Shown in pieces: positions 11,409 through 23,205 of a stretch of 64,000 nt of DNA (positions are counted from its first letter, which is position 1; each line of letters starts with the position of its first letter). This DNA comes from Gigantopelta aegis (Eukaryota > Mollusca > Gastropoda > Neomphalida > Peltospiridae): positions 2,295,920-2,359,919 of the forward strand of contig NC_054703.1 of NCBI RefSeq assembly GCF_016097555.1. The letters run 5' to 3'. The notes below the pieces were generated by a model. It did not search any database and was not told the origin of the DNA. It worked only from the letters and a program-made list of their open reading frames with translations. A program made the position numbers and the translations under genes.

Positions 11409-11950
11409 TTATAGTTTTGGTTTGGTAGACTGGACGAATTGATATACTGCTTTGAAGGTTTTATGTTGTAGATATTTATCAGGGTTAAGTAAAAAGTTAG
11501 GTGTAATTGGTTTATTGTGGTTGGCTTCGGTTATTGATTCTATCATTAGTTTTCTCTGGCTGTTGTGTAGCGTGCAATCCAGGAGATAGTGTTTCATGTC
11601 TTCCCGGGTGCCACACTCACAGTCAGGGGTTTTATTGGTGAAAGAGCAGCTGTTGAGCTGCGAAGATTTACCTATGCGCAATTTAGTAATTATTTTATCC
11701 ACATAAGTGTTTAAGTGTTTAGGTCTGATAGAGTGGACTAGTGGTTTGATGTTATAGTGCCATGTATTGGTTGTTAGGTCCTAGTTGGCCTGCCATTAAT
11801 TAATGTAGTGTTTTCTTGCTTTTGACATTAGTTCTGATATTCCTTAAGGTAGTGCTGTAATTTTACTAGTGATTGAAAGTGCAGTTTTGGCTCCATCGTC
11901 AGCTATTTCATTGCAAATTATACCTACGTGAGCTGGGACCCATCGTTGAC
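11409..11950 (-). pseudogene. Non-LTR retrotransposon 3' end: RNase H and C-terminal Cys/His region
   Basis: On the minus strand the reading VPAHVGIICNEIADDGAKTA matches the end of a LINE RNase H domain (the VPxHVGIxGNExADxxAK pattern). About 200 bp further, KLRIGKSSQLNSCSF and PDCECGTREDMKHYLLDCTL match the C-terminal CxCG...HxLxxC segment found after RNase H in Jockey/I-group elements. In-frame stops between the two blocks show decay. The upstream RT is missing: homology stops at about 11950, where GC-rich repeat D begins. Confidence 0.75.
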
Positions 11951-12805
11951 GTGACAATGACAATGACAAAGAGATTTACGTGCACATTCAGAGCAAGCTG
12001 TTGTAGCACACGCCTATCCTGGACAGGAAAGGGTTGGGGGAGGGTTGTAGAGAGGGAACGCCTGCACTGGCAAGTGCAAGGGAGCACCAGCAGTCCAATG
12101 TTGGTGACAGGTGGGGGGTATTTGGTGCTATGGAATTTTGAAAGTCCCATAGGATTATGTCAAAGAGGAAGAGGTGCGCGTTTTACATGAAGGAAATTTG
12201 GCGCAATTTTGATGGTCGTTCTAATTGAAATAGTGAAGAGAGCCAATAGGTTTTGCTTTTAGTATTCCGAAAGTGGCTCTTTATTATGACCGTCTTCGTG
12301 CTGTAGGGGGTCTCCCTAGGTTGCCCATAGGGCCCTTAGAAAGGGCCTGATCTCTTTTGATCGTGGCATGACAACCCAGGGGAGACTCGAGCAATTTGTG
12401 TATGTTGGACGAGGTAGAGGCGTTGGTGGAGAGCTTGATGTTGGAAGCTTGTTGCCGATGCTGTTGCCGTGGAGGTGGAGTAGGTTCGTCTGTTTTGCCC
12501 AAGGTCCTGCCAGCGCCAAGGAAAGTTTTATTTTGGGTTTGGGGAAAGGGGCTGGTATTCTTTTGTCCAGTCCCTTCTGGGTGCAGTGCAGTGGTGTACT
12601 CGGAGCCGGTTTCTTTTGTCCGACTACTTATTGGAGTACGTGCTGGGCCATTATTTGGTTTTGCGTATGGACGGGTGCATTGTTATCATTAGTCAATGCA
12701 CCCTATGATATGCTGAGAGTGCCGTGTTCGTGTTTACCTAGTTTTTGTGTTATGGCTGTTCTTATTGTATTGAGTCCTTATTCTATGATCGTTGACGTCT
12801 ATTGA
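11945..12805 (+). repeat. GC-rich dispersed repeat D, copy 2
   Basis: This is the most complete copy. It holds acgtgcacattcagagcaag, ggttgcccatagggccctta, cttttgtccagtcccttctg and cagtgtactcggagccggt-like wording in the same order as 915-1574 plus 2346-2460. Open frames (11873-12190, 12368-12805) are not supported as genes: they differ between copies and lack domains. It abuts the truncated LINE end. Confidence 0.6.
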
Positions 12806-13002
12806 CTCAGGCTTTTATACTTTTTCTGAAGTACCACGTGACGTCATAACAGCCAATCAGAAATTACATCACGCTAGGAAGAGATCTACGTTTACAAAAT
12901 AAATATCATTTCATTTAATAATTACATTATGCACAGTAAATGCACACTCTAAATCCTAAGAAACTTCAACTTTTGTAAATACGTCAGTTTAGCCCATAGC
13001 AA

Positions 13003-13366
13003 AAGCATTACCAACTTGAAATAATTAATTCTGCGAATTTCTAAAGTGCATAAAACTAACATTTCTTAATTGCGTTTTTTAGTCTATTTTGCGTAAAACA
13101 ATTTTACAGAAAAAGCCTTTAGAATATTTATAAAAACGACATTATTAACCAGGCACAAAACACGCTCATTTTGCATAGCAAATACATTGGGAATTCAAGC
13201 TAATAATACAAACAAATTCTAATGTGCATAAATATCAGACTATTATTACACAATTGCTGTTTTGTTCTAATTTCACTATAAAATAATTTTAATGAAAAAG
13301 CCTTTGGGATTATTGTGAAAACGACATTATTCACTAGACACAAATACATTTCTTTTGAAAATAAAA
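13003..13366. repeat. Imperfect tandem duplication, about 180 bp x 2
   Basis: aagtgcataaaactaac, agaaaaagcctttagaatat and aaaacgacattattaacc in the first unit correspond to aatgtgcataaatatcag, tgaaaaagcctttgggatta and aaaacgacattattcact in the second. No gene is seen here or in the rest of 12806-14020. Confidence 0.6.
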
Positions 13367-14020
13367 TCATATAATGTTTGTAACTTGTAAAAAATATTGA
13401 ATAATCTTCAGACCAATAGACAGTGTTCACTTAAAACATAGTTACATTATGTTTTCGTCATAGGCTAATGTCTAATCCTCTTGTTGTACGTATCAACGAC
13501 ACTTAAATTTAGACTGTCACCTTAAGTATTCATGACAGAGATACAGAACTATATATTTTCAAAAAATCAAATTCCACCAAACCACCTTTATTTGTAGTAA
13601 ATGTAAATGCACATGTAAACATGCCCCCACTAGAAATTACCGAAAAGATCTTTGCTGTGAATGACATAAGAGGTAACCCAACCAGCCTTCCATAAATTTT
13701 ATTGTTCAGTGTAATGATCACGTGGTATATCGTCGAACTTTGGCAGGTCAGATGTCAGTGTTGCAGACGATAACTTTGCAGGGATTTGTGATACCTGGAT
13801 TTCGCTATGCGAGGCATTTCATTAGTACCAAAATATTGCATTACGAAAAACTGATAACATGCACACTATTTATGGTATTATAATTAAAACATAAAGTTGG
13901 CAGCTTAACTTGAAGCATTTTCAATATTGTGAGGTAAAAGACACTTCGCTGTTTATGTTTAGGCTGATAGTGACGTAATATCTCGCATAATCTCGCGATA
14001 CATGCAGTTACAAACAAAGT

Positions 14021-14478
14021 ATCGAAAACATGTCGATCGAAATTGTATGACGGTACGATACTAATATCCCATAAATAAATTACAGCAACTATTTACAAAC
14101 ATAATTTCATACACTATAAACATATTATTATGAAATACAACTAAATGTAACTCGCATTGTGCATCCAAACGATCACTAATAATAGTTTCGCAATTTCGTT
14201 TTTGCCTGTAGTGAGCGACACGACAAACGGCACTACTAAGAATTTCATTAAACAATAACTATAATAAATGGCATAGTTCCAGACATTACAGAATACAAGC
14301 AAATATGCAAATAATTACTACTAAATGTAAAAATAAATATATTGTTTTGTCCAATATTAAAATTACTTGAGAAAGGTCCATGTCACAGTACACTTTTACG
14401 AACATTGTTGGGACAGCCATGACATTGACAATATATATCGTACCGTCATATAAATTCGAACATCATATGTTTTCGAAC
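14021..14478. mobile_element. Candidate short TIR element, about 460 bp
   Basis: The sequence at 14021-14063 (atcgaaaacatgtcgatcga, then tgacggtacgatact) is an imperfect inverted copy of 14432-14478 (tatatcgtaccgtcatataa, then catatgttttcgaac). The interior has no coding potential that I trust. Related ttcgaaaacatatg words recur at 15208 and 15404, so the real element may extend further right and include the HTH exon. Confidence 0.4.
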
Positions 14479-14894
14479 AGCTCATTTATACGCGATTTCC
14501 CACGTGCATACTGAAGGTGTGACGTCAACAAACATCGCAGATTGACAAGAAGAAGTTGTGCATCGTTCGCTACAAAAATGTTGCATATAAAACTTGTGTA
14601 ATTATGGCAATTAATCTATTGAAAAATAATGTTAATGAATCGCTGTCCAAGTTTTGGGTAAACACCATCATGTAAATACAAACGTAGCACTTTACTGCAT
14701 CGGCTACATCTGTACTCGATGTTCCGTCTGCTTTGTTTATATAAATATTGAATACGCGATTCACTTTAAAGGGAAATAAATCTGATTCTTTTAGAAAAAT
14801 ATGGAAGCCTGGTTAGACCATTTCTTGTTAACGTCTGTGAGACTTTACAATATTCCTTTTTCTGAAGGTAAGGGTTCCTTTTTCTTTTTTTCAG

Positions 14895-15057
14895 AATACT
14901 TCTCGCACTGAGAGATCCAGATCATGTCAATACACCCAAGAACATCTTTCTAAGGCATATTCTGCTGTAATAAACGATCGCGTAAAAATCCGTAAGGCTG
15001 CCAAAAGGTTTTCAGTCCCAGTTACAACACTGTATGACCGCTCTAGAGGGAGATTGA
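14895..15057 (+). CDS. HTH_psq / CENP-B N-terminal-type DNA-binding exon (partial)
   Basis: An acceptor (ttctttttttcag) precedes a frame that includes CQYTQEHLSKAYSAVINDRV and KIRKAAKRFSVPVTTLYDRS. This is the pattern of Pipsqueak/pogo-type helix-turn-helix domains: a basic 'IRKAAKRF-VPxTTLYDR' recognition half with a preceding 'YT-E-L--A' helix. Such domains occur in pogo/Tigger transposases and in host proteins derived from them. No DDE domain is found nearby. The frame stays open to 15293 but loses the domain character after RGRLT, where AC|GTGTCA could be a donor. It could be a stranded exon of a pogo-like element or of a host gene; I cannot choose. Confidence 0.55.
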
Positions 15058-15562
15058 CGTGTCATGTAGCAAATCTGAACCTCAAACCTTTTTATCTAAA
15101 AATGAGGAAGCTAAACATCTTGGTCACAGACAAGACATGGCATACCATATATACACATTCTTGTGCTGCTACGGAACATTGTTTATTTGTAGAAACTATC
15201 ACGTGTTCGAAAACATATGACGTAACTTCCTCACAATATATCCAGACACAATGTCGGGAAAAACTTTTCTGCTGCAGCCATTATTGTGTTTAACATCAAT
15301 AATTATGTCGGTTTCGTAGATTATATTGTAATGAACAGTTAAGAAAGATTATTTAGCTTTTAATTCAAAATGCATTACAGAAATTTGCAATATGTGCTTA
15401 TCTGTTCGAAAACATATTATGGGAGGATTATAAAGATGAACAGCTCTTAAAACATGTACACGACACAAAATCTTCCACACAGGCCCAAAGACCGTCGGCA
15501 AAGAACAATGGAAAATTTAGTACAAAATCCCAGCATTGAATATATGTAATATGAATGAATGA

Positions 15563-15598
<36 letters not shown>

Positions 15599-15600
15599 AA
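15563..15600. repeat. (GAAA)n microsatellite at a SINE 3' end
   Basis: Nine GAAA/AAGA units immediately precede (on the plus strand) the inverted SINE at 15601. It is the tail repeat of that minus-strand SINE. Confidence 0.85.
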
Positions 15601-15822
15601 TGTTTTATTTAACGACACACTCAATACATTTTATTTACGGTTATACGGCGTCAGACATATGGTTAAGGACCACACAGATTTTGAGAGGAAACCCGCTGTC
15701 GTCACTACATGGGCTACTCTTTCCGATTAGCAGCAAGGGATCTTTTATTTGCACTTCCCACAGGCAGGATAGTACATACCACAGCCTTTGATATACCAGT
15801 CGTGGTGCACTGGCTGTAATGT
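15601..15822 (-). repeat. SINE family A, 5'-truncated
   Basis: Read on the minus strand it has the body (gcaaataaaagatcccttgc, gtccttaaccatatgtctga) and the tail acgtcgttaaataaaacat. The tRNA-like head is missing after ccagtgcaccacgactggta. Confidence 0.85.
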
Positions 15823-16109
15823 GATGAGTAAAACAATATAAAAATTCAACAGTTAAATTAAAACAGTGGCATGTAATATCTACCAAATATGTTTGTGTTA
15901 TGTGCTCAACAATCTATAAAAACAGTGTATACTTTAATTTGGTTATTGGCAGGGTGGGGGAGGGCAACTGCCCCCCTAGTCCTGGAGTAAAACCTCAAAT
16001 TCAGGCACAAATGATACAGATATTCGGGGGAAAACGTGCTAACTTGACCATGTATTTCCATAATTTTACCATTAAAATTAGTTGTAATCTATGTAATGGG
16101 AATGGGAAC

Positions 16110-16346
16110 TCATTTAACGTGCCCATATCCCTTCACTAGCTGTTTGTACTGGGAGCCAGCGATGATCTTTAGCATCCTGTGAACGGTGGAATTGTCCATC
16201 TCGTGATGGAGGGGCGCTTGTCTGTAAAGGCCATCGCGGCGTGAAGTTACAACTAGTACTGGTCCCGTGCCCCGTAGCTCTGTCTTGTGGATGGCGATCT
16301 CGTTGCCGTCCTGGAAGGTTTTGAAGGAGTTCTCGACGACGCCGCC
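16110..16346 (-). pseudogene. Fragment of GC-rich repeated ORF (paralogue of 32232-33123)
   Basis: The minus-strand frame contains SFKTFQDGNEIAIHKTELRG and VVTSRRDGLYRQAPLHHEMD followed by STVHRMLKII and SQYKQLVKGYGHVK-stop. The first two blocks align with NFKTFPDGHQVAIHTVKLRG and VVTSRRNDLYRQGFLSHDMD of the 32-kb copy. About 75 codons are intact without a stop. After the stop the sequence runs into the gggcacgttaaa motif that also ends the 32-kb element. This copy lacks the hairpin 3' UTR, and upstream it is cut by a CGTAAA-rich element at 16347. Function unknown. Confidence 0.7.
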
Positions 16347-16450
16347 AGCGGCCTATTTCACTAAACATCGAAAATTTACGTTTACGTGTAAAACTTACAC
16401 CTGTCGTACGTCTACCTCTACGTGTACGTTTACTCCATTTCACGAAGCCG
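16347..16450. mobile_element. CGTAAA-rich MITE, short copy
   Basis: It starts ggcctatttcactaaacatc and ends ccatttcacgaagccgatcg, with repeated ttacgttt/cgtaaa-type words in between (aaatttacgtttacgtgtaa). It resembles copies at 18190-18360, 23744-23999 and 36012-36504. Confidence 0.5.
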
Positions 16451-16502
16451 ATCGTATAAGTACTAACTTACTTTGCACATAAATCTACGTCTGTTTTCTT
16501 TG

Positions 16503-16566
16503 ATATCTAAAGCCGATTATTAATAAATCAATGTGCTCTAGTGCTGTCGTTAAACAAAACAAACTT
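16503..16566 (+). repeat. SINE family A2 tail fragment
   Basis: gattattaataaatcaatgt, gctctagtgctgtcgttaaa and caaaacaaactt are the last about 60 bases of the family whose tail ends in AAACAAAACAAACTT. Confidence 0.8.
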
Positions 16567-17385
16567 ATAACTTTTAAAAGAAAGAACGAATAAATTTGAT
16601 AAAGTTTGGAAACCAACGTTTCCGGTATACCAATACGCGGTTGTACTGTACCAAATAAACTCCTATAGGCGACAATGTTAACCTATATAATTAAAAACAC
16701 TATATTATGGGTCAATTTTCTATATTTGCTTTGGGAGTGTGTGTGTGTGTAGAAGGGGGGGGGGGGGGGGGCACTGATGGATCGGGTACAAACTCTATAT
16801 CAGATTTTGGGTTACAATGGTAAAAATTAATGTGATAAAAAAAAGTCGATATGCACTTTAACCAAACAAATTTGTTTATGGTGATTTCAATTCGTGTTTT
16901 CCAACAAAGTAGTAGATATACTGCAAAAAGGGTCTGCATTAAAAAAAAAAAAAAATGTCATGTCCACCCCATGGATCCACAACTAAAATTTTCCTAGATC
17001 ATAAACGAGTTTATTATTTATGTAGGCAAAATGCAAGATGACGTTTGGGCGCAGTGGTGTAGCGTGGGTTGCCAGCTTCCAGGGCAAGGCAAGTATTGCG
17101 CCCCCTAACCAGTGGACCGTTAGTCCCTTCCACCAGTCCAAAATTTTGCGCCCAGGGCAACCGCCCCGGTGCCCACGCTACGACATTGTTCGGGTGTATT
17201 TTGTGGTATTTTTTTCACCCCAATCAAAATAATAGTCAGTTGACCAGGCAGTCATTTGTGAATGGAAATATCTTTTGTTTCTAGAGAAAATTTGTAGAGA
17301 AAATATGATGTTGAATTTTAAAAAGATGAAAGTAAAACATGGTACAGTGCGTCAAATATAAGTTTTTAAATAATACATTTGATAG

Positions 17386-17596
17386 CAGGGGCGGATCTAG
17401 ACATTTGTAAAGGGGAGAGGGGTGTCACGGAATTGTAATAGGAGCAACCTGAGTTTGTGCAAGGCAAATGAGCCGAGATTCGAAATATTCGTAACGAAGA
17501 CAAGAAGAGACGCGTTTTCAGCACAGTTTACCACCCCATTACCCCCCCCCATCCCCCACCCCCCATCCCCCATGTCCAGACCACGGTACGGCCCTG
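17386..17596. mobile_element. Possible short hAT-like MITE
   Basis: The left end caggggcggatctag is a common hAT-like terminus; the right end, read inward, is cagggccgtaccg. The match is short and no 8-bp duplication is seen. The interior is G/C-run rich. Confidence 0.35.
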
Positions 17597-17761
17597 CGTT
17601 TAATGGGAGCTGGTACAGGAAATAGGTACTGGGGGAAAATATCGTCTGTTTGTTTTCTGCATACATTTGCATATATAAAAAAATATGCAGACTCGTCTTA
17701 ATAGAACGCTATCAGCCTATTTGAAAAATAAAAATAAAAAATTGAGTGGATTAAAAAAAAA

Positions 17762-18077
17762 ATAATTGTTTAACGACACCACTAAAACACATTGATTTAT
17801 TATTCATCGGTATTCGATGTCAAATATTTGGTAATTCGGACAAGTAGTTGTTAGAGGAAACCCGCTACATTTGTTTCCCAATGCAGCAATGGATCTTTTA
17901 TATCCGCTTTCCCACAAACAGGAAAACACATACCACAACCTTTGACCAGCTGTGATGCACTGGTTGTTGGAACCAGAAGAAAAACAAATCAGTTGAATGG
18001 ATCCACCGAGGTGGTTCGATCCTGTGACGCTGGCACCTCAAGCGAGCACGCAACCGACTGAGCTAAATCCCGCCCTA
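17762..18077 (-). repeat. SINE, head type C on family A body
   Basis: Minus strand: the head gggcgggatttagctcagtc (A box) and ggatcgaaccacctcggtgg (B box) resemble a tRNA gene, followed by the family A body (gatccattgctgcattggga, gtttcctctaacaactactt) and the tail gtgtcgttaaacaattat. It appears full length. This head differs from those of the copies at 24721 and 46265. Confidence 0.8.
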
Positions 18078-18189
18078 AGTGGATCAAATGACACAGGTAA
18101 CAAAACTGACTATCACTGGATTAATAAAGGGAGTTAATTTGTTAAACACTTTACAAAAACAAAAAGTGTGACCATTTTATGAATTATTG

Positions 18190-18362
18190 AAGTGGATGTA
18201 GCAATTTACGTCTGCGACTAGTTGCTGTCGAGGGCACTCTTAGATTTACGTCTAACTCGTAACTTACGTTTACACTTCATTGTGAAATGCTCTTCAGTCG
18301 TAGATTTACGTTTACGTCCAAAACGTAGCTTACGATGTTTAGTGAAATTGGCTCCTGCAGGG
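18190..18362. mobile_element. CGTAAA-rich MITE copy
   Basis: The cluster of aatttacgtctgcgac, ttagatttacgtctaactcg, tagatttacgtttacgtcca and agcttacgatgtttagtgaa ends in gaaattggctcc. The same vocabulary is seen at 23744-23999 and 36012-36504. The left end is poorly defined. Confidence 0.5.
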
Positions 18363-18767
18363 CTTGTTATACAAAACAAACTTTTTAAAATATTAAATAT
18401 TTAAAATGTTTGATTTCTGTTTTTGTTACTTGCAGACTGTACTGACGTCTCATTGGATACGTGGACTGCTGGTCGGACTAATCATGGCGTTCTCCGCAAC
18501 ATAATATATAGACTTTAATTTAATACGTGATACTCACTTTATGATCTGAGAGGTGTGCTTTGTATCCGTGTGTTTAGCATGAATTAAACATGCACCTGAC
18601 AACATCATGGCTTTGTTGATTTGTTGAACTGTTGCTTAGTAGTAGGGCGATAGTTCTCTAACCCGGACACCCATGGGATCAAGTACACAGTCCTGTCTCG
18701 GGCATGTTTTCCAGTAACACCATTTCGCATGTGTTTCCACGTGCAGGTTTATCGATACAGTGTAGTG

Positions 18768-19425
18768 TTCTCACTGGGTGAAAATTAAAGGAGGGCGGCC
18801 GCTCGGCACCACACCCTTAAAAAAAAAAAAAAAAAAAAAAGGGGGGGGGGGGGGGGGGCAAGTTTGGTTACCATATTGTTGTGTGTTGGTAGACTTGTGA
18901 AAAGACATACTCCTTATTTTGGCTACAAAAAAGTGCAAAAAGTAAATACGAAATACAAGCAGACTCCGTCTTTTAACTGAACCGAAGATGATATCGGTCT
19001 GACATTCACGGACAGTTCCGGTTTTGCTGAACCGATCAAAGTTTTAATATTATTTTTAATAAAGATTTCAAGATATACGAAAAACAATAAAGATCTTTGT
19101 AAAGTGATCCCCTAATGTCGGATACATTTTTTTTGTTATTTCCATCTTCATCGAATGAATCTATCGCTGTGATAAAATATTATCGCCAGCTGATAAAAAG
19201 TAGTTTCGTTTTTGTAAAGGCGGTGTATATATTATTTGGCACTCAAGATAAATGATTTTAATGATAAACACTACCACTTCCGTTGTTTTGATAAGCGTTC
19301 ATATCCCCCAAAAATGAAAAGTTTACAATATTTTACAAAGAACAGCTGAATAAAGAGAAATGACAGAAAGTAAAAATCATCAGTTACAACCAATTTATAT
19401 CTGCAACGGAGGACAAAATATCAGT
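18768..19425. mobile_element. Dispersed insertion related to 5319-5566
   Basis: It begins cactgggtgaaaattaaagg with a poly-A/poly-G core and closes with gaaagtaaaaatcatcagtt and gaggacaaaatatcagtgg. The outer parts match 5319-5566, which is shorter by internal deletion. The interior has no credible ORF. The preceding 18420-18767 holds nothing I can name. Confidence 0.4.
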
Positions 19426-19622
19426 GGAAGCAAAAGACAGAATGACCGTTCTGATCACGTGACAAATTTGGCGCCAAATAAGTGAGGGTGTTTTTTCAAT
19501 CGGAGATTGCCGAAACCGTAAAAGTGTTTTCATTGCTCAAATAAAACATAACTTTTATTGTGTCTATTAAACATACAAATGGATACAGATATGGGACAAA
19601 ATAGAGGCTGTTAAAAATACTG

Positions 19623-20452
19623 TTAAAACCGCACACCCTAGTTCCATCCAGCGAAAATAAATTATAATTTGGTTAATCTACAAACCTGTAACACACTTAG
19701 ATCACGTTTTTATCAAATGGAGTGAAAAAGCAGGTTTTATATCGATAAATACCATGGGAATCCCCATGTCCCAATTGCTTGACATAATTTTGAAATTTAG
19801 TATTCTGATGTCACCGGTAGATGTCGCTCGAAGCACAACAATGCCTACGTCACGACAAATTTCACAGACTTGGGGTGCGTTCCTTTCACCTCACCTGGAC
19901 ATGTTCCAACTGTTCTGTCCTGGTTGTATCCCCTCTCCAGATATCGTAAGACTTAGCAAAATTATTGGTTTTAAGGGTTTGTAACGTTTTGTATTGAGAC
20001 AATTACTTGTCTGAACTTTGTTACTGAAAATGTTAACGAACTGTGAAGAAAAATCTCACAAATGAACAACAAGCAAACGACAACAAATCGGATGTTCGTG
20101 CACGAGAAAACAAACCGAACCAAAATGATAACGGCCACGTGGTATACCAACGTCTGTGACATTTACACAGGAAGATTCCCTCTAAAAATAGATTGGACCT
20201 CACTTGCTTAACGGTTTTTTCTCGAGTGCGCGCAGCTTTTTAAGAAATACAAAAAATGCATTTCGTGGTTTTACAAACATCAGGATTACCAGGATTACCA
20301 AAAAGCACTTCAGGTGAATGGACATATGTATTCTAAATAATAAAATGTAAGTAAAGTGCAATTTTATTTGTGAAAAAAATGGGTTTAATAGCGAAAAACA
20401 ACGCCGTAATGGTTAACAACTAGCCGTAACTAGGGTGTGTCCCTTTAACTGT
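19623..20452. mobile_element. TTAA-flanked element, about 0.83 kb (tentative)
   Basis: The left edge TTAAAACCGCACACCCTAGT and, read inward from the right, TTAAAGGGACACACCCTAGT are similar inverted ends, both starting at TTAA. This is the target duplication typical of piggyBac and Kolobok elements. The left terminus is more diverged. Frames inside (19754-19984) lack domains. Confidence 0.45.
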
Positions 20453-20760
20453 CGTAAATGTTTCGTCAATTGCTTTTTCGTACACAACGCGGCTTGTTTC
20501 CTTTGATGTCTAGTGTGCAAGACTGATCGTTTTTTTTTTTTATGTGGAAAAAAGTGTGCATTTGGAAATAGCGGAGATAGGTGCTGGAAAATAAAGGAGG
20601 GCGGAGAACGGCAAGATGGAATAGCGTGGCGGGACGTCCCGCTTAAATGGAGCAGCGAGAACACTGCAGTGCATTTTTATACGATCTTTTCCATATATGC
20701 GATTCCACAACGCGGGTATTTATAACACGGACATAAAGTACACTCAAACGAGGTAAAATT

Positions 20761-20915
20761 GTGTATAGTAATCCACTTGTGAAATGGATTATACACAAAT
20801 TTGTTAATACCGTGTTAGATATGCTTAAAAAGTATTTATTTATTTTATTTTATTTATTCATATTTTATATAAAATAAATAAATAAATAAATATAAAACGT
20901 GCGGAATCGCATTAA
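20761..20915. repeat. Hairpin and A/T palindrome cluster
   Basis: gtgtatagtaatcca and tggattatacac around cttgtgaaa form a stem at 20761-20796. At 20830-20895 a tatttatttattttat arm faces an ataaaataaataaataaata arm. tgcgattcc at 20698 and ggaatcgca at 20903 enclose both. This could be a decayed fold-back element. No gene is seen in 20915-22330, which contains a poly-C run near 21391. Confidence 0.5.
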
Positions 20916-22369
20916 TGGAAAGCGAGCCATTATAGATTAGAGTGTTATTAGCACAGGTCCTGGTAGAAGTTCTGTTTTATACACACATTTAAAAAGGGAC
21001 TGGTTTTGGGGTTAAATTTGGACTTTGGTCATACCGTAGACTTGAAACAAGAGATGGGACATTACACATCAAATAATGGCGATTGCAGAAAAATTCATGA
21101 ACAATTCTTCTAAAATAAAAATAAGAAATTAGAGTGAAAACGCTGTATTGGTAGATACTAGAATATAGTTCTATCAGTGTTCATGCATGTGTGGATCATG
21201 TGAAGTCGATTAATTTTCGAATATTTTCCAGGCCTTAAAAATCATGAAATTTTAAGTTAGGTCATGGAAGATTAATATCAACAATATGATTTACCCATTA
21301 AAATAACACTAAGAGATGGGTATTTTGCGTAAAAACATTTTAATAGTATCAAAATATGTCACCTCAGGAATATCGGAATGAATGAATGTTTCCCCCCCCC
21401 CCCCCCCCCCCCCACCCCACAATGGACAAAAGATAGCCAGTATTTAAAAAAAAAAAATTTAATGACTGCCCAATGCTTTCTACGTGAATTACTATTACCA
21501 ACAGAAAACTAACAAATGGGATCTTTTAAGTAACTTAATTTATTTATACAGAGCTTGTTACAAAGCTTATGTCACATTATTATTGTTCGTCTTAAGAGGC
21601 AATAAAAAACCGACACAAACATAAGTAAATTAGTTTATTTGTACATAACTCATATTTTATACAAATTATATTACATGATTTGTTACCACTTTTTTAACAT
21701 ACATCTGTGAACATGGCCTAATGTGTCCGACACTTGGCTCGCTATGTTTTATACACTGAACAACAAAAGAAACGCAGACATTTTTATACATATGTGATGA
21801 TAGAGTAATTTATTTTGTCAAAGGTTAGTAAAAAAAAAAACACCAAAAAACAATCTGCAAAGAAATTAGGGTATGGTGCCATACCCGTTTTACCCTGTAG
21901 CACAAATCCGGTATAGAAATGACTGCGTCACATTTTATTGTATAAATCATCTGATGATAATGAAAGTGCTCATGGTTTAAATTAATTAATAATTTTCCTA
22001 TCTTTCTTACATTTATTTTTATAATTTATTCATGTGAAAAATAATGTGTTTTTTTTTTTTTACTTTTTCACATGATAAAATTAATTTATCTATTAGATAA
22101 ATAGACTGTTAAAAAGGGCCTAGTTAATTTTAACGGACAAAAAAACATTTTGATTCTCTATGAATAATTTAAAATAAAATTAAATAAATAAAATTAATAT
22201 TTGCATTTCTTTTGTTGTTAGTATATTTTACTATCACAACAGAATGGACAAGTTGTTTATAAAGTTGCACACACACTAGAAGTTTTTTCTTTTCTATTGT
22301 TTAACCCAAGCCATTTTATACATGGTGAACAATGAGAAGATATAATGCAGTGCTAGTAAAACTAAACCA

Positions 22370-22606
22370 TCTCAAATCTGCTGCCAAAGTATTGCTCCAC
22401 AGCTGGTATATTCAAGGCCGTGGCATGTGCTATCCTGTTTGGGGGAAAGAGCACACATATAACAAAAACAAAACAAAATTGTTAGAAAAATGTAGCAGGT
22501 TTTCCCTCGACTACGTGTCACAATAGCTAAATGTTTGACATCCAATAGTTAATAATTAATAAATCAATATGCTCTAGTGGTGTTGTTAAACAAAACAAAC
22601 TTTTAC
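22370..22606 (+). repeat. SINE family A2, plus strand, diverged
   Basis: tggcatgtgctatcctgttt, tagcaggttttccctcgact, caaatgtttgacatccaata-like wording and the tail gtggtgttgttaaacaaaac match family A2. The head is absent, and the region with 'gcagcaagggatc' is replaced by an A-rich patch. Confidence 0.75.
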
Positions 22607-22977
22607 ATATTAAGTACATTTTCTGGTTTAGTATATATCAGTGTCTGTGTATATACGATGTGTTTGTAGTCATCCTAATGTTTGTAGTAACCCAAACTGG
22701 ATTTTACTTGAAGCACAGGTTATTATTTTGTATATATCACAGGCAGATCTAGGCCCCCTCCACCCTAAATTTTGCGAGTTATAATTTTATGATATATTAA
22801 TTTTCATTTGTTTACGATCCCCCTTCAAACCCTCCCCAAAGTTCCCTTGGCATTCCATCTCATGTCATTGCCCCCCCCCCCCCCCACACACACACACACA
22901 TACGCACAATAGGCTAAGAGAATGTGTAAAGTTTGTTTTCTTTAATGATGCCAAAAGAACAAATTGAGTTTTTTTAA

Positions 22978-23205
22978 TCATCGGCTACTGGATATCAAAC
23001 ATTTGGTAATTTTGACATATAGTCTTGGAGAGGAAACCCGCTACATGCTATTGGATGTCAAACATTGGTAATTTTGACATATGTTCTTGAAGAGGAAACT
23101 CGCTACATGCTATTGGATGTCAAACATTTGGTAACTTTGATATAGAGTCTTGGAGAGGAAACTCGCTACATGCTACTGGATGTCAAAGAGAAGAAGCCCG
23201 CTACT
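22978..23205 (-). repeat. Tandem array made from an internal SINE segment
   Basis: A unit of about 63 bp containing ggatgtcaaacatttggtaa, ttttgacatatagtcttgga and gaggaaacccgctacatgct is repeated about 3.5 times (units starting near 22984, 23049 and 23112, with a partial unit at 23177). It corresponds to the internal 3' body of a family A2 SINE, lacking head and most of the tail. Confidence 0.8.

Noticed and set aside
10929..11414. 161-codon frame with a proline run
   Set aside because: The proline run is a poly-C tract and the rest differs in frame from related repeats.
12316..12805. Several frames of 67-145 codons on both strands
   Set aside because: They lie in dispersed repeat D and are not preserved in the other copies.
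14801..14894. Reading that joins MEAWLDHFLLTSVRLYNIPF to the HTH exon through a 27-nt intron
   Set aside because: The GTAAGG...TTTCAG interval is only about 27 bases, too short for normal metazoan splicing; the upstream piece has no independent support.
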